Source: Segetibacter sp.
GTDB lineage: Bacteria; Bacteroidota; Bacteroidia; Chitinophagales; Chitinophagaceae
DNA: 64,000 bases
Direction of reading: 5' to 3'
Assembly (NCBI GenBank): GCA_028288485.1
Contig: JAQBNO010000043.1
Span: 1-64,000 of the forward strand
The notes under the pieces are model-generated. The model had not been told where the DNA came from, did no database searches, and worked only from the letters and a program-made list of their open reading frames with translations. Below are positions 46,186 through 54,665 of this stretch, one piece after another. Each line of letters starts with the position of its first letter. The stretch's first letter is position 1. The position numbers and the translations under genes are program-made.

Positions 46186-46890
46186 ATGAAGCCGGAAGAA
46201 ATAAAATTTGGTGACTGGAAAAGACTATTTTTTGGACAGGCACCGCCTGAGTTCTATTTTGAATTGATCATACGCGGATTGTTGGTTTACCTGCTGCTGA
46301 TCATCGCTATGCGTTTCATGGGGAAACGAATGTCAACCCAAGTGAGCCGGATTGAATTAGCCGCTTTGGTATCGCTTGCTTCCGCTATAGGGGTGCCTTT
46401 GCTTTCCCCAACAAATGGCATTTTACCTGCTTTTATCATCTGTATATTAATAGTAGGAATGAGCAGGTTAATTGCAGCGATGACGCTTAAAAGTAAAAAG
46501 TTTGAAACGGTGGCAATGGGAGATCTCGACCTTTTAGTGGAAGATTCGGTCATGCACTTAGATATCATGAAACGGGTTCGTATTACCCGGGAAAGACTCT
46601 TTGCACAATTAAGGTCGGAAAACGTGAAAAACCTCGGAGCAGTCAAAAGATTATACATGGAGGCTAACGGCACTTTTTCCATAGTAGAAAATGACGCCCC
46701 TCAACCCGGTTTGCTGGTGTTGCCAGACTGGGATGAAGAGTTTATAAGTGAAAATTTAACGAGAACAAACATTACTATTTGCAAGGAGTGCGGTGCGAAA
46801 AAACCGCAGGGTACGCAGGCCAGCGATCACGATGTAAAATGTACTAATTGTGGCGCCAATGAGTGGACTAAGGCGGTGGTAGATAAGTAG
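46186..46890 (+). CDS. DUF421 membrane protein with C-terminal zinc ribbon (copy B)
   Basis: 234 residues: MKPEEIKFGDWKRLFFGQAPP, three membrane helices, KRMSTQVSRIELAALVSLA and a soluble domain ending FSIVEND, then CKECGAKKP...CTNCGANEWTKA, the same zinc-ribbon build as copy A. Copy B has changed TELAVMITLG to IELAALVSLA but keeps the rest of the architecture. It follows copy A by 11 bases and is probably in the same transcript. The pair could form a hetero-oligomer; that is inferred. Confidence 0.88.
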   Translation: MKPEEIKFGDWKRLFFGQAPPEFYFELIIRGLLVYLLLIIAMRFMGKRMSTQVSRIELAALVSLASAIGVPLLSPTNGILPAFIICILIVGMSRLIAAMTLKSKKFETVAMGDLDLLVEDSVMHLDIMKRVRITRERLFAQLRSENVKNLGAVKRLYMEANGTFSIVENDAPQPGLLVLPDWDEEFISENLTRTNITICKECGAKKPQGTQASDHDVKCTNCGANEWTKAVVDK

Positions 46891-46959
46891 GTTTTTCAGC
46901 TTTGGTTTAGATAGCGATTACGTGTGACCGATCAAAAGTTAAATAAACATAAACATTAG

Positions 46960-47895
46960 ATGAGAAAAATAACAATGCTTGTGCATGGGGGGGCTGGACC
47001 TGATTCGGAGTTCATTAAAAGGAATATCGAAGGTTACAAAAAAGGACTACAGGAAGCGGTAAATGCAGGTTATAGAATTTTGGAAGAGGGAGGAAGTGCG
47101 CTTGATGCCGTTGAAGCATCGGTAAATTATTTAGAAGACAACGAATTGTTTAATGCAGGACGAGGCTCGGCTTTAAATGAAAAAGCGGAAGTAGAAATGG
47201 ATGCATCGATCATGGATGGAAAAAGTGTGAATTGCGGAGCAGTTGCTGCCGTAAGAAATGTAAAAAACCCGGTTACACTTGCACGTGCCATTATGGATAA
47301 AACTAAACACATCTATCTCTGCGAAACGGGTGCTTTGGAGTTTGCACAGAAAATTGGCCTGAAACTAATGCCTGACGCCTATTTTATTACAAATCACGCT
47401 TTTGAGCAGTATACCTCGGCAATGGAAGAGGAAGCAAACACGCTTGAACATGCCGGCGAGTACCAGGTAAGAAAAAAAGAACATGGTACTGTAGGTGCGG
47501 TTGCAGTTGATAGAGAAGGGAATGTGGCAGCAGCTACCTCTACCGGCGGGCTTGAAAACAAGGTGCCTGGTAGAATAGCGGACAGTTCAATGACAGGTGT
47601 TGGTTCTTATGCAAATAATAAAACCTGCGCCGTTTCCTCTACTGGCGACGGGGAATACATGATGCGGAGTGTTATTAGTTTTCATGTTTCTGCCGTCATG
47701 CAATATAAAGGATTGCAGTTGAAAGAGGCATGTGACTACCTTATGAACGAGGAACTAAAAGATGTAGAAGGTGATATGGGAATTATTGCTGTAGATCCTT
47801 TTGGAAATTTTGCCTTTGAATTTAATTCAGAAAGAATGCATCGTGCGTGGAGAAGTTCAGAAGGTGAACAAGGTGTAGGTATATACAAGGAATAA
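46960..47895 (+). CDS. Isoaspartyl peptidase / plant-type asparaginase
   Basis: 311 residues of the Ntn-hydrolase family. MLVHGGAGP opens the alpha part; the autoproteolytic nucleophile is T177 in KEHGTVGAVA, which becomes the first residue of the beta subunit; GGLENKVPGRIADS and STGDGEYMMR follow as the substrate-binding loops. The enzyme cleaves isoaspartyl dipeptides or asparagine. Cyanophycin breakdown yields beta-Asp-Arg, a natural substrate, and the cyanophycin synthetase gene is 3.2 kb upstream on the same strand. Confidence 0.92.
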   Translation: MRKITMLVHGGAGPDSEFIKRNIEGYKKGLQEAVNAGYRILEEGGSALDAVEASVNYLEDNELFNAGRGSALNEKAEVEMDASIMDGKSVNCGAVAAVRNVKNPVTLARAIMDKTKHIYLCETGALEFAQKIGLKLMPDAYFITNHAFEQYTSAMEEEANTLEHAGEYQVRKKEHGTVGAVAVDREGNVAAATSTGGLENKVPGRIADSSMTGVGSYANNKTCAVSSTGDGEYMMRSVISFHVSAVMQYKGLQLKEACDYLMNEELKDVEGDMGIIAVDPFGNFAFEFNSERMHRAWRSSEGEQGVGIYKE

Positions 47896-47992
47896 CCACT
47901 AATTCAAAAGGCGGCTGTTGTTCGTCTGTCACCCGGTGTTCTTTTCAGATTATTAGTATTTATTGTCGTGCTCTTTTCAAAACGATGTGACT

Positions 47993-48466
47993 ATGAAACA
48001 CATAATATATAAACCTTTTATAATCGCCTTCCTGCAGGCATTGGTTCTGTTAGCAGGATGCAGCCCGAAGGATACTACAATAAAAGCGGACCTGGTAACA
48101 AAAGCCAAGTCTGATAAAGATTTTGCAGGAGTAAGGCTTACTGTTGATAAAGGTATCGTTACTTTAAACGGTGAATGCGCCACAGAAAAGTCGAAAAGTA
48201 CAGTAGAAACAACGGTAGAAGGCGTGTATGGAGTGAAAAATGTAGTAAATAATATAACCATTGCACCTGTTGTTATTGGTACAGATCAACAACTAAAACA
48301 AGGTGTCGACAGCCTCTTAAGGGATTTTCCGGGTGTTGAGGCTGTTACGAGAGACAGCGTCGTTTACCTGCAGGGAAAACTGGCTGATGAACAGGTTATA
48401 AAATTGAAGGATGCCGTTAACAGCCTTAAGCCGAAAAGAGTAGATGCGCTGCTAACATCGAGATAA
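47993..48466 (+). CDS. BON-domain lipoprotein
   Basis: 157 residues from ATG at 47993 (MKHIIYKPFIIAFLQALVLLAGC). The lipobox LLAGC ends the signal, so the mature protein is anchored through that cysteine. The first BON domain covers ~40-95 (KSDKDFAGVRLTVDKGIVTLNG...VKNVVNNI) and the second, shorter one ~100-150 (VDSLLRDFPGVEAV...VYLQGKL). BON domains bind membranes or partner proteins in the periplasm. The longer frame back to 47963 is rejected because it would bury the lipobox. Confidence 0.87.
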   Translation: MKHIIYKPFIIAFLQALVLLAGCSPKDTTIKADLVTKAKSDKDFAGVRLTVDKGIVTLNGECATEKSKSTVETTVEGVYGVKNVVNNITIAPVVIGTDQQLKQGVDSLLRDFPGVEAVTRDSVVYLQGKLADEQVIKLKDAVNSLKPKRVDALLTSR

Positions 48467-48968
48467 TTTGTTTTGTTTACACCACTCTTGTTGTTTAGTT
48501 CCTGCAAAATTGTAGCATGCTTTTTCGCCCCGATGTACCGATAAAGCAGCTGCTTATCGATTAACTTCCACGTTGGCTGGATTAGCTGTATAAATAAAAT
48601 AAGGTTCAAAAGAATAAGGCAAAGAGTTTCATAGGTCTGCTGTTTATTGCCTGCGAGATGCGTTAGACGAATAAATGATTAGTCACAAATAGTTGTTTAA
48701 CGCTTAATTCCGGGAGCTCGTTTTTCAAACATTATTATATGTTCCGCGGTAAAAAAAGGTTTCCGCTGTAGAAATAATTGACCTCCCAATGCAAGTCTTA
48801 TTCTGCCAGTCACATTTTTCGCATAAATGTTATAATCACTATTTCAAAACGCATGCGCATGGAAGAAAAAAAGGTTAGGTGACATGAGGAAGGGGAATAG
48901 TGTAGTCAGCGTTACACTTTCGGGCAACAGTAGTAATGAATAAAGAGCAGGCGAAATAGATTTTTCAA

Positions 48969-49343
48969 TTATAAAAGCTCGTGTTTATTTGATTGCAAAA
49001 AATTTTGCCAGTGCTCATCTTTTGTGAAGAAAATTTTATCTGAAGAAGCAACATCCAGCAAAACCATTACTGTATGGTTAACCGTGATAACTTCATAACG
49101 AAACTTTCCGGTTTTACTGTCGATGTAGTGCCTTTTGTTGTCGAAAACAATCGTCCATCTATCTGTTTCCGCTATATTTTTCGTCAAGCCTTCGCTATAA
49201 CTTTTGATGGTAAGAACCCGGTCAGGGTTAAAAACAAGCTGTATGAAGTTGTGACTGTTGTTAAAATGAACGCGTCCGGAATTTTTGAATATTTTAAAGC
49301 TTCTCCATTTGCCAATAAAACATTTTTCTACAAGTTGATCCAT
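48969..49343 (-). CDS. Conserved-looking hypothetical protein, 124 aa
   Basis: MDQLVEKCFIGKWRSFKIFK starts a soluble protein with alternating hydrophobic strands (WTIVFDNKRHYI, VMVLLDVASSDKIFF). It resembles no family I can name. It has a natural ATG, normal codon use and no interruption. The 500-base stretch between the BON gene and this one (48467-48968) has no supported feature. Confidence 0.65.
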   Translation of the reverse strand: MDQLVEKCFIGKWRSFKIFKNSGRVHFNNSHNFIQLVFNPDRVLTIKSYSEGLTKNIAETDRWTIVFDNKRHYIDSKTGKFRYEVITVNHTVMVLLDVASSDKIFFTKDEHWQNFLQSNKHELL

Positions 49344-49421
49344 TGATTGTGTTTTTTCAAAACCACTTAATTTCCTTTAATCTTCCTTAATCTTTAAGTC
49401 TTTCAATAAGGTTGGCGTTGT

Positions 49422-49991
49422 TCAAAATAGGATAGACATTTTCGTTATTATCCCCGGCATTTCGGCGGGAAGTAATATTTGGTGTACACAACCGGTGTCG
49501 ATAGCATTTTGTGGCATGTCGGGATAAGTGCAGGAAGCAGGCGTTTGAGCAATTACTATTCCGCCGGCTTCATTTATATGTGTCACTCCTACAGCTCCGT
49601 CAAATCCTCCGCCTGAAAGAATTACAGCAATACTTCTGTTAGCTTTAGCTTTTGCTAGTGATTCTAAGAAGATGTCGATCGAGAAATTGTAACTATGCGG
49701 CCGCACGAACCTTGACTGGAGGTACAGTTTGTCATTTCTTATCGTGAGATAACTGTCTGAAGGAGGGATGTAAATTTTATCATTTTCTATCGCCATTTCG
49801 TTTTCAGCTTCCGATATCTCCAGCTTCGAATGTTTGCTTAAGATTTCCGTGAGAGCCCCTCTTTGACCGAACGGAATGTGCCTGAGAATGACATAAGTTG
49901 CCTGGTCATGGGGTACATGGTCAAAGAAGGTTAATAACGGTTCTAACCCACCTTCCGAATAACCGATAGCTACTACAAACTTTAAGCTCAT
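49422..49991 (-). CDS. CheB-type methylesterase domain protein
   Basis: 189 residues, only the C-terminal enzyme domain of CheB, without a receiver. The catalytic Ser is S12 in AIGYSEGGLEPL, the His is H38 in RHIPFG, and the Asp is D131 in LSGGGFDGAVG, all in the family order. Known members hydrolyse glutamyl methyl esters on chemoreceptors or form part of atypical CheB-CheR sensors. There is no CheR or receptor gene here. An AT dinucleotide run lies 48 bases upstream of its start. Confidence 0.88.
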   Translation of the reverse strand: MSLKFVVAIGYSEGGLEPLLTFFDHVPHDQATYVILRHIPFGQRGALTEILSKHSKLEISEAENEMAIENDKIYIPPSDSYLTIRNDKLYLQSRFVRPHSYNFSIDIFLESLAKAKANRSIAVILSGGGFDGAVGVTHINEAGGIVIAQTPASCTYPDMPQNAIDTGCVHQILLPAEMPGIITKMSILF

Positions 49992-50038
49992 TATTTTTAA
50001 AAGTAGTCCTTTTATACCATAATTACCACAAACATATT

Positions 50039-50060
50039 ATATATATATATATATATATAT
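50039..50060. repeat. (AT)11 microsatellite
   Basis: Eleven uninterrupted AT units upstream of the minus-strand CheB-like gene, ~48 bases from its start codon. Slippage here could change promoter spacing. Confidence 0.8.
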
Positions 50061-50276
50061 AATTTCCTGAATTATTTTTTAGTTAAGCATTATTTTTTCT
50101 GGGTTGTAGCGGAATACTGCACTAAGGAAATACACGAACTTTATCTTTAGTTTACGAAAGCTTTTTTTGAATATTTAAAGAAAGAGCAGGTGTCGTTCGT
50201 TTCCCCGCTGTATCGAAGAGTGCAGTTGTAGCGGTATGGCGGCGAGCTATCGCAAGAACTGCCGGAGGTTATAGTG

Positions 50277-50957
50277 TTAAAAGGAAAGGGAATTATAATA
50301 ATCGACCAGTTTGATGGCGTCCTCCTCTTTTTTCAGGTTAAGCTTATTTTTAATTATATAATCGTTTGAAGCGGGTAACAGCTGGACTAACTTGTCTTTG
50401 TTTTTCTCGAGCTTAAACATTTTTCCGGTAAAATACAGGTAATACTGCTGAACCTGCGTATAAATTCTTGTAGTATTGGTGGTATTAAAAGGTATAATAT
50501 CCTGCCAGTTCAGTGTGTGATGTTTCAGCAGTGTTGCCTTCCCTTCGGATAGTACCTGGTAGAGGCTTTTATCGTTATTTTTATCTGTTGATGGATAGCC
50601 TGTTTTAAAGACGGCGCCGGCCACGGCAGCATCACAACTATCAAAAATTATTTTTTCGATCGGTAAAGCGAACATGAGTTCCTGTTCATTGGCAGCAAAA
50701 ATTAATCCCCCGGTTTTAAGATCAATACGTCCATTCACCTTTTTATAAACTTTTCCATTCCTGGCTTTTAATACAATCTCGCAATTCTTTTCGGGAATGG
50801 AAGTGGAACCTTCTTCAAGCAACATCGTAACTTTTTGAATGAGGCTACCATCAGCATTTTTCAGGTACCCGTCTTCGTTATGCAGGGTGGCGATATATTG
50901 GGCAAAAGAGGAAAAGCAAAGCACAAGCAGGCAGCAAGTGAAGAAGAATATTTTCAT
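50277..50957 (-). CDS. Exported hypothetical protein, 226 aa
   Basis: ATG at 50957 gives a signal peptide MKIFFFTCCLLVLCFSSFAQ; the open frame to 51032 overlaps the preceding gene and is rejected. The mature protein is mixed alpha/beta with strands IATLHNEDGYL, KVTMLLEEGST, MFALPIEKIIFD, and no membrane helix. I do not recognise a family. It starts 47 bases after the sialidase-like gene and shares its strand, so it could be co-transcribed. Confidence 0.75.
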   Translation of the reverse strand: MKIFFFTCCLLVLCFSSFAQYIATLHNEDGYLKNADGSLIQKVTMLLEEGSTSIPEKNCEIVLKARNGKVYKKVNGRIDLKTGGLIFAANEQELMFALPIEKIIFDSCDAAVAGAVFKTGYPSTDKNNDKSLYQVLSEGKATLLKHHTLNWQDIIPFNTTNTTRIYTQVQQYYLYFTGKMFKLEKNKDKLVQLLPASNDYIIKNKLNLKKEEDAIKLVDYYNSLSF

Positions 50958-51004
50958 GCTTCTTAATTTATAACAATATAACATAATTCCTCTGGTTCCG
51001 GTCG

Positions 51005-52195
51005 TTATTTTAACCTTCCCATTATCATCCATATTTCAGACTTTGCTCCTGAATAGCCGTTGGTAGAAGTAAGAGCCACAATCGTATCGTCTTTTAGTAC
51101 ACATATAGAGTTCCAAAGAGCGTGGTATGTTTCGGGAATATTAAATGGGGTAGAAACGTGGCCGAATTTTGCTGCATGTTTATCGCCAATAGCTACCCGC
51201 ATTACCGCATTATTATCCCTGTTCCTGGTTCTGCCTTCAGTAGATTGATAAGATAGAATTGTTTCGCCGGTTGAAAGCTGGCGCAGGTATGGTGCGCCTG
51301 CATAAATAGAATCGGTGATATGATTTGCTAATGCATAAGTTCTATTTTCATCTTCTCCATCAACTGCACTTTTCCATTTCCCCTTGGGTGAAGAGCGTAT
51401 TGTAAAAGGTTTAAAATTTTCATGACCGGGATCTTCGATTGCAACCACTATTTTCCTTTCTTTCTTTAGCCATAGCGGTACCGGCATTCCATCGCGGCTG
51501 CCTTTTCTGAAACTAACAATTTGGGGATTCGACGACCAGGTTCGGCGATTATCGACGGACTGCAGCATGGAAATATTCTGTTCGCTACTCGACGTATATA
51601 TTGCTTCATTTGCAAAGAACAGTTGAATTTCTCCGGAGGGTAATTGCAATAAAGAAGGCTCCCAACAGCCGTCTCTAAATGAAGATCCTGCTTTATATAA
51701 AATCTTTTCATCGCCAAAGCTTAATCCATTGTTGGTACTGCTTTGAACCCGCACTTCAAACTTTTGCGCAGTGTCTGGCTTGCCTCGCAATGCCGCTTGT
51801 GGACGTGTGGCATAACAAACGATAACGGTTCCATCTTTCAACTGCAGGAGGTCAGGTGTATCCATATTTACTCCGGATCTTTGAGCTGCAACAAGCATTG
51901 GTGGGGTCCAGTTATGTCCATCATCGGTACTTTTTACTGCTACAATATTTCCGTTGGTCGCGTATACAGCCAGCAACAAACCATTCTTCAATTGTATCAT
52001 CCTGGGATAAAATGCTGAACTATCAGGAGGAGCAATTCGTTTTAAACTTGTTGTATCCCATACAATTTGCTTTGAAGAACGCTTAGAAGATCCGGCCCGT
52101 TCTTGCTCCTGACCGTTCCCGGCTACCAGCGTTGGTTGAGCGCTGCCAGGCGCTAAAAAATAAAAAAAGCAGAGAGTAAAAAATGTGACCTTCAT
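51005..52195 (-). CDS. Secreted sialidase-like (BNR/Asp-box) protein
   Basis: 396 residues with a signal peptide (MKVTFFTLCFFYFLAPGSAQ). Repeated Asp-box-like turns are STDDGHNWTPP, SSTNNGLSFGDE and SVDNRRTWSS, spaced as in beta-propeller sialidases. The propeller fold (six blades expected) covers most of the protein. Classical sialidase catalytic Arg triad is not clearly readable by eye, so it may be another exo-glycosidase of the same fold. Exported, likely glycan-directed, which fits the nearby GH92. Confidence 0.8.
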   Translation of the reverse strand: MKVTFFTLCFFYFLAPGSAQPTLVAGNGQEQERAGSSKRSSKQIVWDTTSLKRIAPPDSSAFYPRMIQLKNGLLLAVYATNGNIVAVKSTDDGHNWTPPMLVAAQRSGVNMDTPDLLQLKDGTVIVCYATRPQAALRGKPDTAQKFEVRVQSSTNNGLSFGDEKILYKAGSSFRDGCWEPSLLQLPSGEIQLFFANEAIYTSSSEQNISMLQSVDNRRTWSSNPQIVSFRKGSRDGMPVPLWLKKERKIVVAIEDPGHENFKPFTIRSSPKGKWKSAVDGEDENRTYALANHITDSIYAGAPYLRQLSTGETILSYQSTEGRTRNRDNNAVMRVAIGDKHAAKFGHVSTPFNIPETYHALWNSICVLKDDTIVALTSTNGYSGAKSEIWMIMGRLK

Positions 52196-52322
52196 TTTAT
52201 TTGAAAGTAATGAATACTGCCGTAGATAATAATAATAAAAGTTGCTTCATTAGATAATTCGTTTGCCAAAAATTTCCATTTCTGTTTAAAATGTACAGCA
52301 TAAATACAGATAGCTCAGTATC

Positions 52323-52400
52323 GCAATACCCAATACCCAAATCCCAATAGCCAAACCCCAATACCCAATACCCAAATCCCGAAATCCCAATATCCCTAAA
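52323..52400. repeat. Minisatellite CCCAATA / CCCAAATC
   Basis: Short words CCCAATAC, CCCAAATC and close variants repeat for about 78 bases. The open frame on the minus strand through this tract is a product of the repeat. It lies between the sialidase-like gene and a repeat copy. Confidence 0.75.
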
Positions 52401-52416
52401 CGCCAACATGTCAACT

Positions 52417-52479
52417 AAAAGTACAAGAGTGCGACGCAACCAAAGCTAAATAGCCCTACTCGGCCCGGCTCAAAAAAAG
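52417..52479 (-). repeat. Dispersed TGCGTCGCA element, copy 11
   Basis: AAAAGTACAAGAGTGCGACG on the plus strand, then CAACCAAAGC and the left block ending CCCGGCTCAAAAAAAG. It is one of the best matches to the consensus. Confidence 0.9.
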
Positions 52480-52747
52480 AATACTTCTCCACCCCACGCA
52501 TTAGCGATACCAGGAAACCGAGATCTAATAATAAATTCGTAGATTCATCTATTATTCCGGTCGTTGGTATACAAAATTTTCCCCGCAATATTATTTAGCC
52601 TCACTTAATGATACAGAAATATATGAACCGTCGCCATTAATAACAACTATAAGCAACCGGCAGAAAAAAATAAGATGATTACCAGGGCTAATGAACTTCA
52701 TTGTGGAGAAATTATAACACCGGTGTTGAACAAAAAATAACACAGTT

Positions 52748-53247
52748 ATGAAAAAGTCAGTCTTTATTCCAGGTCTGCTTCTTACCAGTTATTATTTGAA
52801 TGCTCAAACAGGTTCTGTCTCCGTGGATTGCCTCTGAAAGTCGGACGCCGAAAAGATAATCGGGCAGCAGTCAAAACTTACCGAAAGTAAGCCGGAAACA
52901 AAGGATGGCATTCTACAACTGCAGTGTGTATATACTTCTACTGCTACAGGTAGTAAAACCGGTAAACGCGGCAATATCTATTATTCGGCCGAGAATATCC
53001 ATCCGCCGAGCAGGTACATGACACGTTAGCGAGTTACAAATACTTGAATAGAAATAGTCGTGGCTGGAGAAATCTTACCGGGCTTGGAGACGAGGCGATT
53101 GCGCACATCAATAAAAAGAACTTTCAGCCGGTTATTGTAAGAAAGGGAAATAAAATGGTACGAATGAAAGTAAATAAGTTGACTGCTTTTACAGCCCCTC
53201 CCGAGACATTTTTATCTGTTGGAGAAGGAATCGCCGCTACGTTTTAA
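52748..53247 (+). pseudogene. Broken secreted protein gene
   Basis: The frame from ATG 52748 gives a signal peptide MKKSVFIPGLLLTSYYLNAQ, then a TGA at 52835; the frame continues KSDAEKIIGQQSKLTESK and stops at 53027. A second frame takes over around 53000 with EYPSAEQVHDTLASYKYL, GWRNLTGLGDEAIAH, and reaches MVRMKVNKLTA and a stop at 53245. The two halves fit one ~165-residue exported protein. One stop and one frameshift disable it; a sequencing error cannot be ruled out for either alone. Confidence 0.7.
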
Positions 53248-53366
53248 ACATGCAATTTCAAAAGTCGAAATGGAAAACTCCGTTCACCTTTTAACGTACA
53301 CGCTTCATTTACAAAACATCGCTTTCTTCACCGAACTCATCGTTCAATCGTGCAAAACAAAGTAAT

Positions 53367-54191
53367 ATGAAAACCTTTTGCGTTTTATTATCGACACTTC
53401 TTATTGGTACCTTCGGCAAGGCAAAAGAATTTACTTATACTGCAAGTACACCCGCGGGTGCAGTCGTAAAAGATTTCCTCGGTATTTCCCTACACGATTC
53501 TGTAGATTTTATACGCTGGAAACTGGTTATTTCAGATGAACACTATGCATTGCAGTGTAATTATGGGATCGGCAAACCAAATACCTCGGGTTTCATCGAT
53601 GGGGGTAAAATCATTACAACAGATGGTCGGCTGCAAAAAGAGCATAAATATTACCGCCTTTCCAACGGCAGCAGAAAATTAACCCTTGCCGTTTTAAATA
53701 TCGACCTGTTACAGGTTGCAAATAGCGACGGCAGTTTTCTTATCGGAAATGGCGGATGGAGTTATACACTTAACAATATTCATCCGCTGGGTAATAGCCA
53801 GATAAATTTTGCCGCGGCAACTACCGCTATAAATGACTCATCGGTATTTGAAGGACGTACCCCATGCGCTGTTCCAGGGGTGATAGAGCCTGGTACCTTG
53901 TGCTATAAGCTTAAATGGAAAATCGTGCTTTACGGCAATGCTAAGAAAAACTCTCCCACTACTTACAAAGTATTTGGTACCCCGTGGCGTAAGGAAGGCG
54001 GACGGCTGGCTAAATGGCAAATTATAAACACACGCGAGGGCGGCATGGTGTACCAGTTAAACGATGAAAAAGGTAACGGCTTTCTTTACTTACTCAAGGC
54101 AGATGAGAATATACTTTTATTTACCGGTGCTAATGGGAAAGTACTTACCGGTGACCAGGATTTTAGCTTCACTTTAAACAAAGTTTTATAG
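53367..54191 (+). CDS. Exported hypothetical protein, 274 aa
   Basis: A signal peptide MKTFCVLLSTLLIGTFGKA is followed by a beta-rich domain with SVDFIRWKLVISDEHYALQC, paired strands through residue ~150, a C-P-G turn (EGRTPCAVPGVIEP), and a last strand set ending FSFTLNKVL. Two cysteines in RTPCAVPG and GTLCYKL may form a disulfide. I do not recognise the family. It follows the broken secreted-protein gene on the same strand, and may have been in its transcript. Confidence 0.75.
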   Translation: MKTFCVLLSTLLIGTFGKAKEFTYTASTPAGAVVKDFLGISLHDSVDFIRWKLVISDEHYALQCNYGIGKPNTSGFIDGGKIITTDGRLQKEHKYYRLSNGSRKLTLAVLNIDLLQVANSDGSFLIGNGGWSYTLNNIHPLGNSQINFAAATTAINDSSVFEGRTPCAVPGVIEPGTLCYKLKWKIVLYGNAKKNSPTTYKVFGTPWRKEGGRLAKWQIINTREGGMVYQLNDEKGNGFLYLLKADENILLFTGANGKVLTGDQDFSFTLNKVL

Positions 54192-54193
54192 TT

Positions 54194-54252
54194 GTTTTGG
54201 TCGCCGGCTAAGAATTACTATTCGGCATCGTTGTGTCACTCACTTATACTGT
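54194..54252 (+). repeat. Decayed dispersed element, GTGTCACTC form
   Basis: GTTTTGGTCGCCGGCTAAG, then CGGCATCGTTGTGTCACTCA and CTTATACTG. The TGCGTCGCA core is changed, but its flanks match the 26 kb and 18 kb relatives. Confidence 0.65.
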
Positions 54253-54395
54253 TGTTATTTCTCTCCGCTAAAAACACCTGGTCCTTTACGTCCTCGTTAT
54301 AAATGAGGTTAGACATAAAAGCCTACTCTAGCCCTTAATGTTTCAGCTTTTTTTTAATGTCCTATTCGCACAGAATTAACGCAGCGTACAAACTT

Positions 54396-54629
54396 CTAAC
54401 GCAGGTGGCGCAGGTATGTTTCGGGATTATCCAAAAAAGCATTGGTAATACGGTAATGATCGGTTTCTTTATATTGTACCTGCTGCATACTGTCATCCTG
54501 TATCTCGTAGCGAGCCGCACCTGGTATTCCTATTAATCTCTTTAATAGTACCGAAAAGCTAAGTTCAAAAAATAGTCGGTACCAGTTTCTGCTTCCCCCT
54601 AACTTCGTGTCAGAACAGCTGTTCGCCAA
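54396..54629 (-). CDS. Short open frame of doubtful status, 77 aa
   Basis: The C-terminal half (YKETDHYRITNAFLDNPETY) is plausible protein, but the first half is basic and odd. It may be the 3' remains of a longer gene. It is kept as a low-confidence entry. The rest of the gap 54253-54665 has no other feature. Confidence 0.3.
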   Translation of the reverse strand: MANSCSDTKLGGSRNWYRLFFELSFSVLLKRLIGIPGAARYEIQDDSMQQVQYKETDHYRITNAFLDNPETYLRHLR

Positions 54630-54665
54630 CCAATTGCACTAACTTTTGACAATCTATCTGCGTGT

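Noticed and set aside
50210-50275. Possible further copy of the dispersed element near AAGAGTGCAGTTGTAGCGG
   Set aside because: Only GAGTGC and scattered words agree; the core palindrome and left block are missing.
52197-52439. Minus-strand frame rich in GYW and GIG words
   Set aside because: It is produced by the CCCAATA minisatellite and the dispersed element.
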